Assembly (NCBI RefSeq): GCF_015775975.1
Contig: NZ_CP064056.1
Span: forward strand, 1,302,001 to 1,366,000
DNA from: Staphylococcus lloydii
GTDB taxonomy: Bacteria; Bacillota; Bacilli; Staphylococcales; Staphylococcaceae
Direction of reading: 5' to 3'
Length of the DNA stretch: 64,000 nt
Shown here: one piece after another, positions 40,054-48,856 of the stretch
Layout: the number at the start of each line of letters is the position of its first letter
Position numbering within the stretch: position 1 is the stretch's first letter
Made by a program: the position numbers and the translations under genes
The notes under the pieces: generated by a model
The model's database searches: none
What the model was told of the DNA's origin: nothing
What the model saw: the letters and a program-made list of their open reading frames with translations, nothing else

Positions 40054-40272
40054 TTAATGTTTTCTATGTTGCTTTTTAGATTTACGAACTGCTTTTTTAT
40101 ATTTTCTTTGATCCTCAGTTAAGAAAAAGAAATAATATACGCCGTAAATGATGGCAACGATTATAGCTAAACTGACGAGCATTTTTACAAAACTAAATAT
40201 AAAATCATCCAAATTCATAATTAGTCCAAAAGCTGCTATCGCAATAACTATATAAAATAATACTCGTTTCAT
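40054..40272 (-). CDS. Small membrane protein of unknown function
   Basis: I do not recognise a family name. The 72 residues form two hydrophobic helices (about residues 5-20 and 28-50) and a strongly basic tail of about 20 residues (RKYKKAVRKSKKQHRKH). It is just downstream of the lipoprotein gene on the same strand (27 bases apart), with GGGAGGA in front of the ATG, so the two form an operon. Confidence 0.78.
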   Translation of the reverse strand: MKRVLFYIVIAIAAFGLIMNLDDFIFSFVKMLVSLAIIVAIIYGVYYFFFLTEDQRKYKKAVRKSKKQHRKH

Positions 40273-40299
40273 TTAATTCCTCCCAAATTACTTCAAAAG

Positions 40300-40881
40300 C
40301 TAATTACTATTTATATTAACATTTGAAAGAGAACGTTGTCCTTTTTGAATTTTTTTCTTATCTTTCACAGCATAACCATCTTTAATAGTTCCTAATGCAT
40401 TTGTAAGCTTTTTATCTAACTTTTTAATGCTTTTATCGGTAGATTTGTCAGAAGATGACATTTCATCTTTATCAATACTTGTTGAATAATTAGAATAAGC
40501 TTTATCTGCATCATTTGTTACAGTTTCAATTTTCTCTTGAACTTTTTTGTCACCTTTGTTCTTGTTGATATCATCTTCAATATTATTATAATTTCTAATA
40601 ACTTCAGTAATATCATCATAATATTTAGAAGATGCTTTCAAGTAAGATGCCTTCTTTTTATTACTTTTAGCTTTTTTAATATTATCTTTATCTTTCTTCA
40701 AAGCGCTAATTTTTTCATTTTGTGAAGATATTTGTTGATTTAAATTTTGAATGTCGCTTTTTAGTTTATGATTTTCATCATGTAATTTACTTGATTTTTT
40801 CTCTAATGGGGTTAAATTTTGACTGCCACAACCTGCCAATAACGATGTAGCCGCGATGATTGCAATGATTTTCTTTTTCAT
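40300..40881 (-). CDS. Coiled-coil lipoprotein, possibly YkyA-like
   Basis: Secreted lipoprotein of 193 residues. The signal peptide ends at a lipobox LLAGC with Cys18. The mature part starts with a coiled coil (about residues 30-75) and stays highly charged and helical (DKDNIKKAKSNKKKASY, KSTDKSIKKLDKKL). Size and pattern resemble the YkyA group of putative cell-wall-binding lipoproteins, but this is a guess. It is divergent from pepP and shares an operon with the small basic membrane protein. Confidence 0.82.
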   Translation of the reverse strand: MKKKIIAIIAATSLLAGCGSQNLTPLEKKSSKLHDENHKLKSDIQNLNQQISSQNEKISALKKDKDNIKKAKSNKKKASYLKASSKYYDDITEVIRNYNNIEDDINKNKGDKKVQEKIETVTNDADKAYSNYSTSIDKDEMSSSDKSTDKSIKKLDKKLTNALGTIKDGYAVKDKKKIQKGQRSLSNVNINSN

Positions 40882-40924
40882 TATTATCTCCTAGTTCAAA
40901 AACTATAATTATTGTATGTATTTA

Positions 40925-40933
40925 TGCTATCAT
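40925..40933 (+). promoter_or_regulatory. Extended -10 element ahead of pepP-efp
   Basis: TGCTATCAT is an extended -10; the -35 region is poor. It lies 53 bases before the pepP ATG. Confidence 0.4.
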
Positions 40934-40985
40934 TTTAATGTATAAAGAAAAAATGTACAAATTTATCGAATAAAGGGGAGGTTCC

Positions 40986-42044
40986 ATGAGTAGATTAAAT
41001 CAATTAAATACATACATTGAAGAAAAACATTTAGACGGTGTGGTAGTACTATCAGACTTTAATAGACGTTACTTATCAGGATTCACAGGTACAAGTGGCG
41101 CTTTAGTTATTACCAGAGACCATCAATACTTAATCACTGACTTTAGATATATCGAGCAAGCCACATCACAAGCCACAGAATTTGAAATCATCGAACAAAC
41201 AAGTGGTTTAATTGACGAAGTCAAACACCAATTTAAAAATTTAGGATTACAAAACGTTGGCTTTGAAGGAAATTTAGTAAGCTATGATACTTATTTGCAA
41301 TTAAGTAAATCTAGCGTAAGTCTAATTAGCATAAGTGGTGCTATTGAAAAAATTAGAGAAGTTAAAGACGATAATGAAATAGCGATCATTCAAAAAGCAG
41401 CTGAAATTGTAGATGAAACATACGATTATGTATTATCTATTGCTAAAAGTGGTATGACTGAACAAGAGTTAAAAGCTAAATTAGAAAGCAAATTGTTAGA
41501 ACTTGGTGCAGAAGGTACTTCATTTGATACCATCGTTGCGTCAGGTTACCGTGGTGCATTACCACACGGCGTAGCTAGCGAAAAAGTAATTGAACAAGGC
41601 GAATTAATTACGTTAGATTTTGGTGCGTATTATAAAGGATATTCTTCTGATATAACTCGTACGTTCGCTATTGGTGAACCAGACGAAAAAATGAAAGAAA
41701 TTTATCAAATCGTGTTAACTGCTAACCAAAAAGGTATAGAAGCTGCTAAAGCTGGAATAACAGGAAAAGAATTGGACGCCGTAGCAAGAGACTACATTAC
41801 TGAACAAGGATATGGTGAAGCTTTTGGACATTCACTAGGCCATGGTATTGGCTTGGACGTTCATGAAGGCCCAGCACTATCTAAGAAATCTGACAGCTTA
41901 TTGCAAAAAAATAATTGTGTTACAATTGAACCTGGCATTTATATTGATGGTCTAGGTGGCGTTAGAATTGAAGATGACATTTTAATCACAGAAAATGGCT
42001 GTGAACTCTTTACTAAATGCACAAAAGACCTTATTATTTTATAG
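40986..42044 (+). CDS. Xaa-Pro aminopeptidase family protein (M24)
   Basis: Cytoplasmic metallopeptidase that removes N-terminal residues before proline. After an N-terminal creatinase-like domain (about residues 1-125), the pita-bread fold carries the metal ligands: the Asp pair in LDFGAYYKGYSSDITR, His in GHSLGHGIG, Glu in IEPGIYIDG and the last Glu in VRIEDD. The length is 352 residues. It is followed by efp, the usual yqhT-efp arrangement. Confidence 0.92.
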   Translation: MSRLNQLNTYIEEKHLDGVVVLSDFNRRYLSGFTGTSGALVITRDHQYLITDFRYIEQATSQATEFEIIEQTSGLIDEVKHQFKNLGLQNVGFEGNLVSYDTYLQLSKSSVSLISISGAIEKIREVKDDNEIAIIQKAAEIVDETYDYVLSIAKSGMTEQELKAKLESKLLELGAEGTSFDTIVASGYRGALPHGVASEKVIEQGELITLDFGAYYKGYSSDITRTFAIGEPDEKMKEIYQIVLTANQKGIEAAKAGITGKELDAVARDYITEQGYGEAFGHSLGHGIGLDVHEGPALSKKSDSLLQKNNCVTIEPGIYIDGLGGVRIEDDILITENGCELFTKCTKDLIIL

Positions 42045-42072
42045 AAGAGCGTAAAGTTGAGGAGGAAACTGA

Positions 42073-42630
42073 ATGATTTCGGTTAATGATTTTAAAACAG
42101 GTTTAACAATATCAGTAGATAACGGTATTTGGAAAGTTATTGATTTCCAACACGTAAAACCAGGTAAAGGTTCTGCGTTCGTACGTTCAAAACTACGTAA
42201 CTTAAGAACTGGAGCTATCCAAGAAAAAACATTCCGTGCAGGCGAAAAAGTTGAACAAGCTATGATCGAAAACCGTCGTATGCAATATTTATATGCTGAT
42301 GGTGATATGCACGTATTTATGGATAATGAAACTTTCGAACAAACTGAACTAGCAGCTGACTATTTAGCAGACGAATTAAAATATTTAAAAGCTAACATGG
42401 AAGTTCAAATTCAAAGTTATGAAGGCGAAACAATTGGTGTTGAGTTACCTAAAACAGTTGAGTTACAAGTAACTGAAACTGAACCAGGTATCAAAGGTGA
42501 TACAGCAACAGGCGCGACTAAATCTGCAACTGTTGAAACAGGTTATACTTTAAACGTGCCTTTATTCGTTAACGAAGGTGACGTACTAGTAATTAACACA
42601 AGTGACGGTAGTTATATTTCAAGAGGATAA
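42073..42630 (+). CDS. efp: Elongation factor P
   Basis: Relieves ribosome stalling at polyproline. The three beta-barrel domains fit the 185-residue length. Lys32 at the domain I tip (KPGKGSAF) is the residue that is modified in B. subtilis with 5-aminopentanol; the same chemistry is likely here, but the sequence cannot show it. GAGGAGG precedes the ATG. It is co-transcribed with the aminopeptidase. Confidence 0.97.
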   Translation: MISVNDFKTGLTISVDNGIWKVIDFQHVKPGKGSAFVRSKLRNLRTGAIQEKTFRAGEKVEQAMIENRRMQYLYADGDMHVFMDNETFEQTELAADYLADELKYLKANMEVQIQSYEGETIGVELPKTVELQVTETEPGIKGDTATGATKSATVETGYTLNVPLFVNEGDVLVINTSDGSYISRG

Positions 42631-42649
42631 GACTACTTAATATAATATC

Positions 42650-42695
42650 AAAACCTTTCCAATCGAAATTAGAAGGTTGGAAAGGTTTTATTTTG
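42650..42695 (+). terminator. Terminator of pepP-efp
   Basis: AAAACCTTTCCAA pairs with TTGGAAAGGTTTT, a perfect 13-bp stem, followed by ATTTTG. Confidence 0.85.
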
Positions 42696-42716
42696 TGAAA
42701 AATACATAGACGCATC

Positions 42717-42745
42717 ATTTTAAAGTGGTAAAGTTACTTTAAAAT
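42717..42745. repeat. Inverted repeat upstream of accB
   Basis: ATTTTAAAGT (42717-42726) and ACTTTAAAAT (42736-42745) are perfect inverted copies around nine bases. The site lies 23 bases upstream of the accB -35, where an activator or repressor could bind. Confidence 0.5.
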
Positions 42746-42767
42746 ATTGTTCTGTACTTATATATAC

Positions 42768-42796
42768 TTGAATTGATATTTTCACTCGAGTAAAAT
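42768..42796 (+). promoter_or_regulatory. Promoter of accBC
   Basis: TTGAAT (42768-42773) and TAAAAT (42791-42796) with a 17-base spacer. Confidence 0.65.
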
Positions 42797-42835
42797 AAAC
42801 AAAGTAGATGAAAACATTCTGAAGGAGTTATTTTT

Positions 42836-43309
42836 ATGAATTTTAAAGAGATAAAGGAATTAATAGAAATTTTAGACCAATCGAGTCTAACTGAAATTAA
42901 CATTGAAGATAAAGGCAACGTCGTTAACTTAAAAAAAGAAAAAGAAACTGAAATAATCACACCACAAATATCACAGCAACCTATGCAACAAGTAGCTCCT
43001 CAACAAGAAATTGCTACTGCACCAGCTGCGTCTAATAATGCTGACACTGCTGCGAACAGCGCTGCGGATACGAGTGGCAAAACAATTAACGCACCGATGG
43101 TTGGGACATTTTATAAATCACCATCACCAGAAGAAGGTGCATATGTACAAGTCGGGGATGCTGTTTCAAATGACACGACTGTATGTATCTTAGAAGCTAT
43201 GAAATTATTTAATGAAATCCAAGCCGAAGTTACCGGGGAAATTGTTGAAATCTTAGTAGAAGACGGTCAAATGGTAGAGTATGGCCAACCGTTATTTAAG
43301 GTGAAATAA
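42836..43309 (+). CDS. accB: Biotin carboxyl carrier protein of acetyl-CoA carboxylase
   Basis: Carries the biotin of acetyl-CoA carboxylase, the enzyme that makes malonyl-CoA for fatty acid synthesis. The biotinylated Lys123 is in EAMKLFNE. An N-terminal domain and an Ala/Gln-rich linker (about residues 45-80) precede the biotinyl domain. The length is 157 residues. The stop overlaps the accC start by one base. The AccA and AccD subunits are not in this window. Confidence 0.96.
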   Translation: MNFKEIKELIEILDQSSLTEINIEDKGNVVNLKKEKETEIITPQISQQPMQQVAPQQEIATAPAASNNADTAANSAADTSGKTINAPMVGTFYKSPSPEEGAYVQVGDAVSNDTTVCILEAMKLFNEIQAEVTGEIVEILVEDGQMVEYGQPLFKVK

Positions 43310-44670
43310 TGAAGAAAATATTAATAGCTAACCGTGGAGAGATTGCTGTTCGCATCATCCGCGCATGCCATGAATTGGGATTACAAACAGTTGCTATTTA
43401 TTCTGAAGGGGATAAAGATGCATTACATACTCAAATTGCAGATGAAGCATACTGTGTTGGTCCTACTCAATCTAAAGATTCATATTTAAACATACCAAAC
43501 ATTCTTTCTATCGCAACTTCAACTGGTTGTGATGGCGTACATCCCGGATACGGTTTTTTAGCTGAAAACGGAGATTTTGCTGAGTTATGTGAAGCTTGCC
43601 AATTACAATTTATTGGGCCAAGTTATGAATCAATACAAAAAATGGGTATTAAAGATATTGCTAAAGAAGAAATGAAAAAAGCTAATGTACCCGTAGTACC
43701 AGGTAGTGAGGGACTTATTAAGTCTATTGACGATGCCAAAAAAATTGCTTCTGACATTGGCTATCCAGTAATTATTAAAGCTACTGCCGGTGGTGGTGGT
43801 AAAGGTATTCGTGTCGCGCGTAACGAAAAAGAATTAGAGAACGGCTATAAAATGACCCAGCAAGAAGCCGAAACAGCTTTTGGTAATGGTGGATTATACT
43901 TAGAAAAATTCATCGAAAACTTTAGACACATAGAAATTCAAATCATTGGTGATAAATACGGTAACGTTATTCATTTAGGTGAAAGAGACTGTACAATTCA
44001 ACGACGTATGCAAAAATTAGTCGAAGAAGCTCCTTCACCCATTCTTTCAGAGGATAAACGTGAAGAAATGGGTAATGCAGCCGTTAGAGCAGCTAAAGCT
44101 GTTAACTATGAAAATGCCGGTACTATAGAGTTTATATTTGATTTAGATTCAAATAACTTCTATTTTATGGAAATGAACACGCGTATTCAAGTGGAACATC
44201 CAGTAACTGAAATGGTAACAGGTATCGATTTAGTTAAGTTACAATTAAAAGTAGCAATGGGTGAAGCAATTCCATACACACAAGAAGACATTACGATCAA
44301 TGGACACGCAATGGAATTTAGAATTAACGCTGAAAACCCACATAAAAACTTTATGCCGTCACCTGGTAAAATAACTCAATATTTAACTCCTGGGGGCTTT
44401 GGTGTCCGTATAGAGTCAGCTTGTTATACTAATTATACAATTCCACCTTATTATGACTCTATGGTAGCGAAACTTATTGTACATCAACCTACGAGAGAAG
44501 AAACAATCATGAGTGGCATTCGTGCATTAGAAGAATTTGTCGTCTTAGGTATAGATACAACGATTCCTTTCCATATTCGTTTATTAAAGAATGATATCTT
44601 CAGAAGTGGAGAATTTAATACTAAGTTTTTAGAAGAACATAATATCATGGATACAGATGAATCTAACTAG
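43309..44670 (+). CDS. accC: Biotin carboxylase of acetyl-CoA carboxylase
   Basis: ATP-dependent carboxylation of biotin on AccB. The ATP-grasp domain has the glycine-rich KATAGGGGKGI, with catalytic residues in MEMNTRIQVEHPVTE. The length is 453 residues. It is coupled to accB and followed 12 bases later by the Asp23-type gene, the order accB-accC-yqhY known from B. subtilis. Confidence 0.97.
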   Translation: MKKILIANRGEIAVRIIRACHELGLQTVAIYSEGDKDALHTQIADEAYCVGPTQSKDSYLNIPNILSIATSTGCDGVHPGYGFLAENGDFAELCEACQLQFIGPSYESIQKMGIKDIAKEEMKKANVPVVPGSEGLIKSIDDAKKIASDIGYPVIIKATAGGGGKGIRVARNEKELENGYKMTQQEAETAFGNGGLYLEKFIENFRHIEIQIIGDKYGNVIHLGERDCTIQRRMQKLVEEAPSPILSEDKREEMGNAAVRAAKAVNYENAGTIEFIFDLDSNNFYFMEMNTRIQVEHPVTEMVTGIDLVKLQLKVAMGEAIPYTQEDITINGHAMEFRINAENPHKNFMPSPGKITQYLTPGGFGVRIESACYTNYTIPPYYDSMVAKLIVHQPTREETIMSGIRALEEFVVLGIDTTIPFHIRLLKNDIFRSGEFNTKFLEEHNIMDTDESN

Positions 44671-44681
44671 GAGGTCTGTAT

Positions 44682-45059
44682 ATGGTAAAGATTTCAGAAC
44701 AAGCTCAAACCAATCTAGGTGAAATAGAAATATCAACAGAAGTCATTGCAAGAACAGTGAGCATTGCAACATCACAAATTGAAGGGCTACATGGGCACTT
44801 TAAAGAGCTTAAAAATGCAGATTTTGATGCAATAACGCCAAGACAATTAAATAAAGGATTACGAATTTCAATAGACAACAATTCAGTATATATCGATATT
44901 TATTGCGCCTTTGAATACGGTGTGAATATTGCAGAAACTGCAAAAAACATTCAACAAACCGTTTACAACTCTTTAAAATCATTAACTTCTATTGAACCAG
45001 AACAAATAAACATACACATTTCACACATTGCTACTAAGCAAGTGAATAATAATAAATAA
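44682..45059 (+). CDS. Asp23/Gls24 family protein (YqhY-like)
   Basis: A 125-residue Asp23-family protein (ISTEVIARTVSIATSQIEGL). In B. subtilis the equivalent gene yqhY sits with accBC, and its loss disturbs acetyl-CoA carboxylase activity, so the same link is likely here. It is distinct from the abundant alkaline shock protein Asp23, which is larger. AGGAGG lies upstream. Confidence 0.88.
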   Translation: MVKISEQAQTNLGEIEISTEVIARTVSIATSQIEGLHGHFKELKNADFDAITPRQLNKGLRISIDNNSVYIDIYCAFEYGVNIAETAKNIQQTVYNSLKSLTSIEPEQINIHISHIATKQVNNNK

Positions 45060-45081
45060 TAGTTAACAGTTAAATAAAAAT

Positions 45082-45143
45082 AAGTCTGATTGAAAGTAAT
45101 ATAGTTGATGCTTCAACCTATATACTTTCCAGACTTCTTTCTT
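45082..45143 (+). terminator. Terminator between the YqhY-like gene and nusB
   Basis: A long stem with small bulges (AAGTCTG with CAGACTT, then GAAAGTAATATAG with CTATATACTTTC) is followed by TCTTTCTT. Confidence 0.75.
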
Positions 45144-45183
45144 AGTTTTAACTTAGACATTAACTTGACTTAAGGAGCATAAC

Positions 45184-45570
45184 ATGAGTAGAAAAGAATC
45201 AAGAATGCAAGCCTTCCAAACATTATTTCAAATTGAAATAAAAGATAATTCATTATCTATTGAAGAAGCTATAAATTTCATTAAAGATGATAACGAAGAT
45301 TTAGATTTTGAATTTATTCATTGGTTGGTTACAGGTGTAAAAGATCATGAACCAGTGTTAGATGATAAAATCCAACCACATTTAAAAGAGTGGACATTAG
45401 ACAGATTATTAAAAACTGATCGCATTATTTTAAGAATGGCAACATTCGAACTATTAAATAGCGAGACGCCACAAAAAGTTGTGATTAATGAAGCAGTAGA
45501 ACTTGCAAAGCAATTTAGCGACGACGACCATTATAAATTTATTAATGGTGTTTTAAGCAATATTGAATAA
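45184..45570 (+). CDS. nusB: Transcription antitermination factor NusB
   Basis: All-helical factor that binds boxA with S10 for rRNA antitermination. The sequence starts [15 protein letters not shown] and includes [12 protein letters not shown] and [14 protein letters not shown], standard NusB blocks, in 128 residues. It starts the nusB-xseA-xseB-ispA operon. Confidence 0.97.
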   Translation: MSRKESRMQAFQTLFQIEIKDNSLSIEEAINFIKDDNEDLDFEFIHWLVTGVKDHEPVLDDKIQPHLKEWTLDRLLKTDRIILRMATFELLNSETPQKVVINEAVELAKQFSDDDHYKFINGVLSNIE

Positions 45571-45584
45571 AAGAGTGATAAAAT

Positions 45585-46925
45585 ATGGCCGATTATTTAA
45601 GTGTTTCTGCATTAACTAAATATATAAAATATAAATTTGATCAAGACCCACACCTTCAGTCTGTTCTTATAAAGGGCGAATTGTCTAACTTTAAGAAACA
45701 TTCAAGCGGTCATATGTACTTTAACGTTAAAGATAAAAACAGTGTAATCAATGCAATGATGTTTAAAGGTGCTGCAAGCAACTTAGATTTCGAACCTAAA
45801 GAAGGCGACGAAGTTCTTATTGAAGCACGAGTATCTGTTTATGAGAGAAGAGGCAATTATCAAATATATGTCAATAAGATGCAAATTGATGGTATAGGAA
45901 ATCTTTATCAAAAATTAGAAGCACTTAAGAAAAAATTAACTCAATCGGGTTACTTTAATCAAGAACATAAAAAGACAATACCTAAATTCCCTAAAAAAAT
46001 AGCTGTTTTAACTGCAGGCACTGGTGCAGCAATAAGAGATATTCATTCGACTATCAACAGTCGTTATCCACTCGTTGAACAAGTACAAATTAATACGTTA
46101 GTTCAAGGCGAACAATCAAAACAAGATATCATAGAAAAATTACAATATGCCGACACATTAGATGTAGATACTATTATTATTGGGCGTGGTGGCGGCTCAA
46201 TAGAAGATTTATGGAATTTTAACGAAGAAGAAGTAATTAAGGCCATTTTTAATTGTGAGAAGCCTGTGATTTCAGCCGTTGGACACGAAACCGATTTTAC
46301 ATTAAGTGATTTTGTCGCAGATGTAAGGGCAGCGACACCAACACAAGCTGCTGTTATTGCTACACCTGACCAACAAGAATTGTATCAACAAATTGCACAA
46401 GTGAAATTATTTTTAACGCGCAATATTAATCAGTATATTCAACAACAGCGTAAACAATTAGAACATACGTCTTCATACTATAAATTTAAAACACCGTCAT
46501 TACTTTATGATCAACAAATTCAAAAAAGAGATGACCTTGAAAAACAATTAAATGCATCCATAACAATGTTGATTAATCGTTCGCAACAACGTTTGCAATT
46601 ACTGGATAGTAAATTTAATTTAAAAAAATTCAAATTAGATATTGAAAGATATCAAAAAGTTACATCACAGAAGCAACAAGAGTTAGTTAAAATTTTAAAA
46701 AATAGTATTAGTTTAAGACAGCAAAATCTCGCTAATAAATTGGAAAACTTAAATACTTTAAGCCCAACGAATACAATGTTAAGAGGATATACTATAGTTA
46801 ATAAAGAACAACAAGTCGTTACGAGTACTAAAAATTTATCAGAAAATGATAACATCGTGTTAACGATGAAAGATGGTACTGTAGATGCAAAAGTACAGAA
46901 AGTTAGGTGCGAAGATGACAAATAA
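45585..46925 (+). CDS. xseA: Exodeoxyribonuclease VII large subunit
   Basis: Catalytic subunit of the single-strand-specific exonuclease VII. An N-terminal OB fold ([20 protein letters not shown]) is followed by the nuclease domain with [14 protein letters not shown] and [17 protein letters not shown], then a long coiled coil (about residues 265-400) that docks the small subunit. The length is 446 residues. It overlaps xseB by 11 bases. Confidence 0.97.
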   Translation: MADYLSVSALTKYIKYKFDQDPHLQSVLIKGELSNFKKHSSGHMYFNVKDKNSVINAMMFKGAASNLDFEPKEGDEVLIEARVSVYERRGNYQIYVNKMQIDGIGNLYQKLEALKKKLTQSGYFNQEHKKTIPKFPKKIAVLTAGTGAAIRDIHSTINSRYPLVEQVQINTLVQGEQSKQDIIEKLQYADTLDVDTIIIGRGGGSIEDLWNFNEEEVIKAIFNCEKPVISAVGHETDFTLSDFVADVRAATPTQAAVIATPDQQELYQQIAQVKLFLTRNINQYIQQQRKQLEHTSSYYKFKTPSLLYDQQIQKRDDLEKQLNASITMLINRSQQRLQLLDSKFNLKKFKLDIERYQKVTSQKQQELVKILKNSISLRQQNLANKLENLNTLSPTNTMLRGYTIVNKEQQVVTSTKNLSENDNIVLTMKDGTVDAKVQKVRCEDDK

Positions 46926-47151
46926 AAAGCAAAGTTTTGAAGAAATGATGGAAGAACTTGAATCAATCGTTCAAAAGTTAGATAACGAAAATGTCTCATT
47001 AGAAGAATCTTTAGATTTATATCAACGTGGAATGAAATTATCGGCTTCATGTGAAGAAACATTAAAAAATGCTGAAAATAAAGTGAATGAGTTAATAAAA
47101 GAAGAAAATGACACAGATGAGGAACAAGATAATGAAAAAGTTGATGGATAA
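46915..47151 (+). CDS. xseB: Exodeoxyribonuclease VII small subunit
   Basis: Small helical subunit of 78 residues ([31 protein letters not shown]) with an acidic tail. ATG 46915 lies inside the end of xseA; the open frame to 46885 is not part of the protein. It overlaps ispA by 20 bases. Confidence 0.95.
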   Translation: MTNKKQSFEEMMEELESIVQKLDNENVSLEESLDLYQRGMKLSASCEETLKNAENKVNELIKEENDTDEEQDNEKVDG

Positions 47152-48010
47152 ATATATTTCTGAAGTCGATGCTACAATATCTCATGCTATCACTACATCC
47201 GATTTAGGCACTAACTTAGAAGAAAGTATGACATATTCCCTAACTGCCGGTGGTAAAAGAATCAGACCTGTTTTATTATTATTAACTTTAGATATGCTAA
47301 CAAACGATTACAAAAAAGGACTTGCACCAGCATTAGGTGTTGAAATGATTCATACATATTCATTAATACATGATGATTTACCCGCTATGGATAATGATGA
47401 CTACCGACGAGGAAAATTAACAAATCATAAAGTATATGGTGAATGGAAAGCAATTTTAGCTGGAGATGCATTATTGACTAAAGCGTTTGAAGTAGTTTCT
47501 CACGACGATTCATTAACTGATAGCGTCAAAATTAAATTAATCAAACGTTTATCATCTGCAAGTGGTCATATCGGTATGGTAGGCGGCCAAACACTAGATA
47601 TGCAAAGTGAGAATACGTCAATAGATGTCACAACTTTAGAACAAATTCACCGCGCTAAAACAGGAGCGCTTATTTCCTTCGCGGTGATGGGTGCAGTAGA
47701 TATAGCACAACCCGACGAAACAGTTGCTCGTGCACTAAGTGATTATAGTGACCATATTGGATTAATGTTCCAAATTAAAGACGATTTATTAGATGTTTAT
47801 GGTGATGAACAAAAGTTAGGTAAATCAGTAGGTAGTGATATTGAAAATGATAAAAGCACTTATGTTTCGTTATTAGGTTTAGAAGGTGCTGAACAAAAAT
47901 TACAATATCACACTGATGCTGCATACAACTGTTTAGCTCAATTACCAGATCAGTATGATACTTCAGCTCTTAAATATATCATTGAATTATTTATCAATAG
48001 AGAATCATAG
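47132..48010 (+). CDS. ispA: Farnesyl diphosphate synthase
   Basis: Polyprenyl synthase making the C15 precursor of undecaprenyl phosphate, quinones and staphyloxanthin-type pigments. First Asp-rich motif DDLPAMD, second DDLLD, and the GGKRIRP opening are present. ATG 47132 has GAGGA eight bases upstream, giving 292 residues. It is the last gene of the nusB operon; a structured region follows. Confidence 0.95.
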   Translation: MKKLMDKYISEVDATISHAITTSDLGTNLEESMTYSLTAGGKRIRPVLLLLTLDMLTNDYKKGLAPALGVEMIHTYSLIHDDLPAMDNDDYRRGKLTNHKVYGEWKAILAGDALLTKAFEVVSHDDSLTDSVKIKLIKRLSSASGHIGMVGGQTLDMQSENTSIDVTTLEQIHRAKTGALISFAVMGAVDIAQPDETVARALSDYSDHIGLMFQIKDDLLDVYGDEQKLGKSVGSDIENDKSTYVSLLGLEGAEQKLQYHTDAAYNCLAQLPDQYDTSALKYIIELFINRES

Positions 48011-48016
48011 CATTTT

Positions 48017-48152
48017 AGGTTGAGATTATAGGCGATTACACAAGAAATGTTATTTTTACTATATTTCTTGTGTGCAATGTTTTATTATTAGATTTATGCG
48101 TGCTAATAAAATCTAGTAAACGTCGTTTTGCCTATGTAATCTTAACCTTTTT
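48017..48152 (+). ncRNA. Branched RNA structure downstream of ispA (terminator or structured RNA)
   Basis: AGGTTGAGATTATAGGC (48017-48033) pairs with GCCTATGTAATCTTAACCT (48130-48148) in a 17-bp stem with a two-base bulge, followed by TTTTT. Inside are two further hairpins: ACACAAGAAAT (48038-48048) with ATTTCTTGTGT (48063-48073), and TAGATTT (48089-48095) with AAATCTA (48109-48115). The result is a three-way junction closed by a terminator-like stem. It is the 3-prime end of the ispA mRNA, a separate small RNA, or both. Confidence 0.6.
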
Positions 48153-48349
48153 GTGTGACATTGCATTTAAGGTACAACGTTTTATACATGCAATATTCAT
48201 CTACATTGTATATTACACATTAGTACTACATTATTTTACATAGTCAAAAACTGCATTTATTATGCTCTAGCACAATTAACTATAAAATACTATAAGAAGT
48301 GAGCTACTAATGAATTTAGTAGTAGATAAACTATGCTTATGGTAAAATA
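48153..48349 (+). other. AT-rich gap before argR
   Basis: No gene, strong terminator or known RNA is seen in this stretch. An extended -10 (TGGTAAAAT, 48340-48348) near its end is a probable argR promoter with a poor -35. Confidence 0.4.
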
Positions 48350-48368
48350 AATGTATAAATATTCGTAA
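48350..48368. promoter_or_regulatory. ARG box at the argR transcription start
   Basis: AATGTATAAATATTCGTAA matches the ARG box pattern TGAATWWWWATTCA with two mismatches. It lies at the expected transcript start after the -10 at 48343-48348, suggesting autorepression by ArgR. Confidence 0.6.
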
Positions 48369-48383
48369 TTAGAGGTGTTTGTT

Positions 48384-48836
48384 ATGGCAAAAAAATCAGT
48401 AAGGCATATAAAAATAAGAGAAATTATTTCAAATGAAAAGATAGAAACACAAGATGAATTAGTAAAGCGTCTGAATGACTATGAACTAAATGTTACTCAA
48501 GCAACTGTTTCTCGTGATATTAAAGAACTACAACTCATTAAAGTTCCTACACCAACAGGTCAATATGTTTATAGTCTGCCTAACGATAGAAAATATCATC
48601 CTTTAGAAAAATTAGGACGTTATTTAATGGACTCTTTTGTTAATATAGATGGTACTGAAAACTTACTCGTACTTAAAACCTTACCGGGTAATGCGCAATC
48701 GATTGGTGCAATTTTGGACCAAATAGCTTGGGAAGAAGTTTTAGGTACTATATGCGGCGACGACACTTGTCTAATTATATGTCGCGATGCTGATGCAAGC
48801 GAAAATATCAAAACTAGAATCTTTAACTTATTATAG
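48384..48836 (+). CDS. argR: Arginine repressor ArgR/AhrC
   Basis: Hexameric arginine-responsive regulator. The N-terminal winged helix includes [14 protein letters not shown] and [12 protein letters not shown]; the C-terminal oligomerisation and arginine-binding domain ends [15 protein letters not shown], with the Asp pair that binds arginine. ATG 48384 with GAGGTG gives 150 residues. The gene lies before recN, as ahrC does in B. subtilis. Confidence 0.96.
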   Translation: MAKKSVRHIKIREIISNEKIETQDELVKRLNDYELNVTQATVSRDIKELQLIKVPTPTGQYVYSLPNDRKYHPLEKLGRYLMDSFVNIDGTENLLVLKTLPGNAQSIGAILDQIAWEEVLGTICGDDTCLIICRDADASENIKTRIFNLL

Positions 48837-48856
48837 TTTTAGGAAGTGATACAACA

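Noticed and set aside
46652..47185. Long minus-strand open frame of 177 codons over xseA-xseB
   Set aside because: It is the antisense shadow of conserved genes, with an implausible composition and no ribosome binding site.
48310..48345. Eleven-codon frame MNLVVDKLCLW before argR as a possible leader peptide
   Set aside because: No ribosome binding site, no arginine codons, and it probably lies upstream of the argR transcript start.
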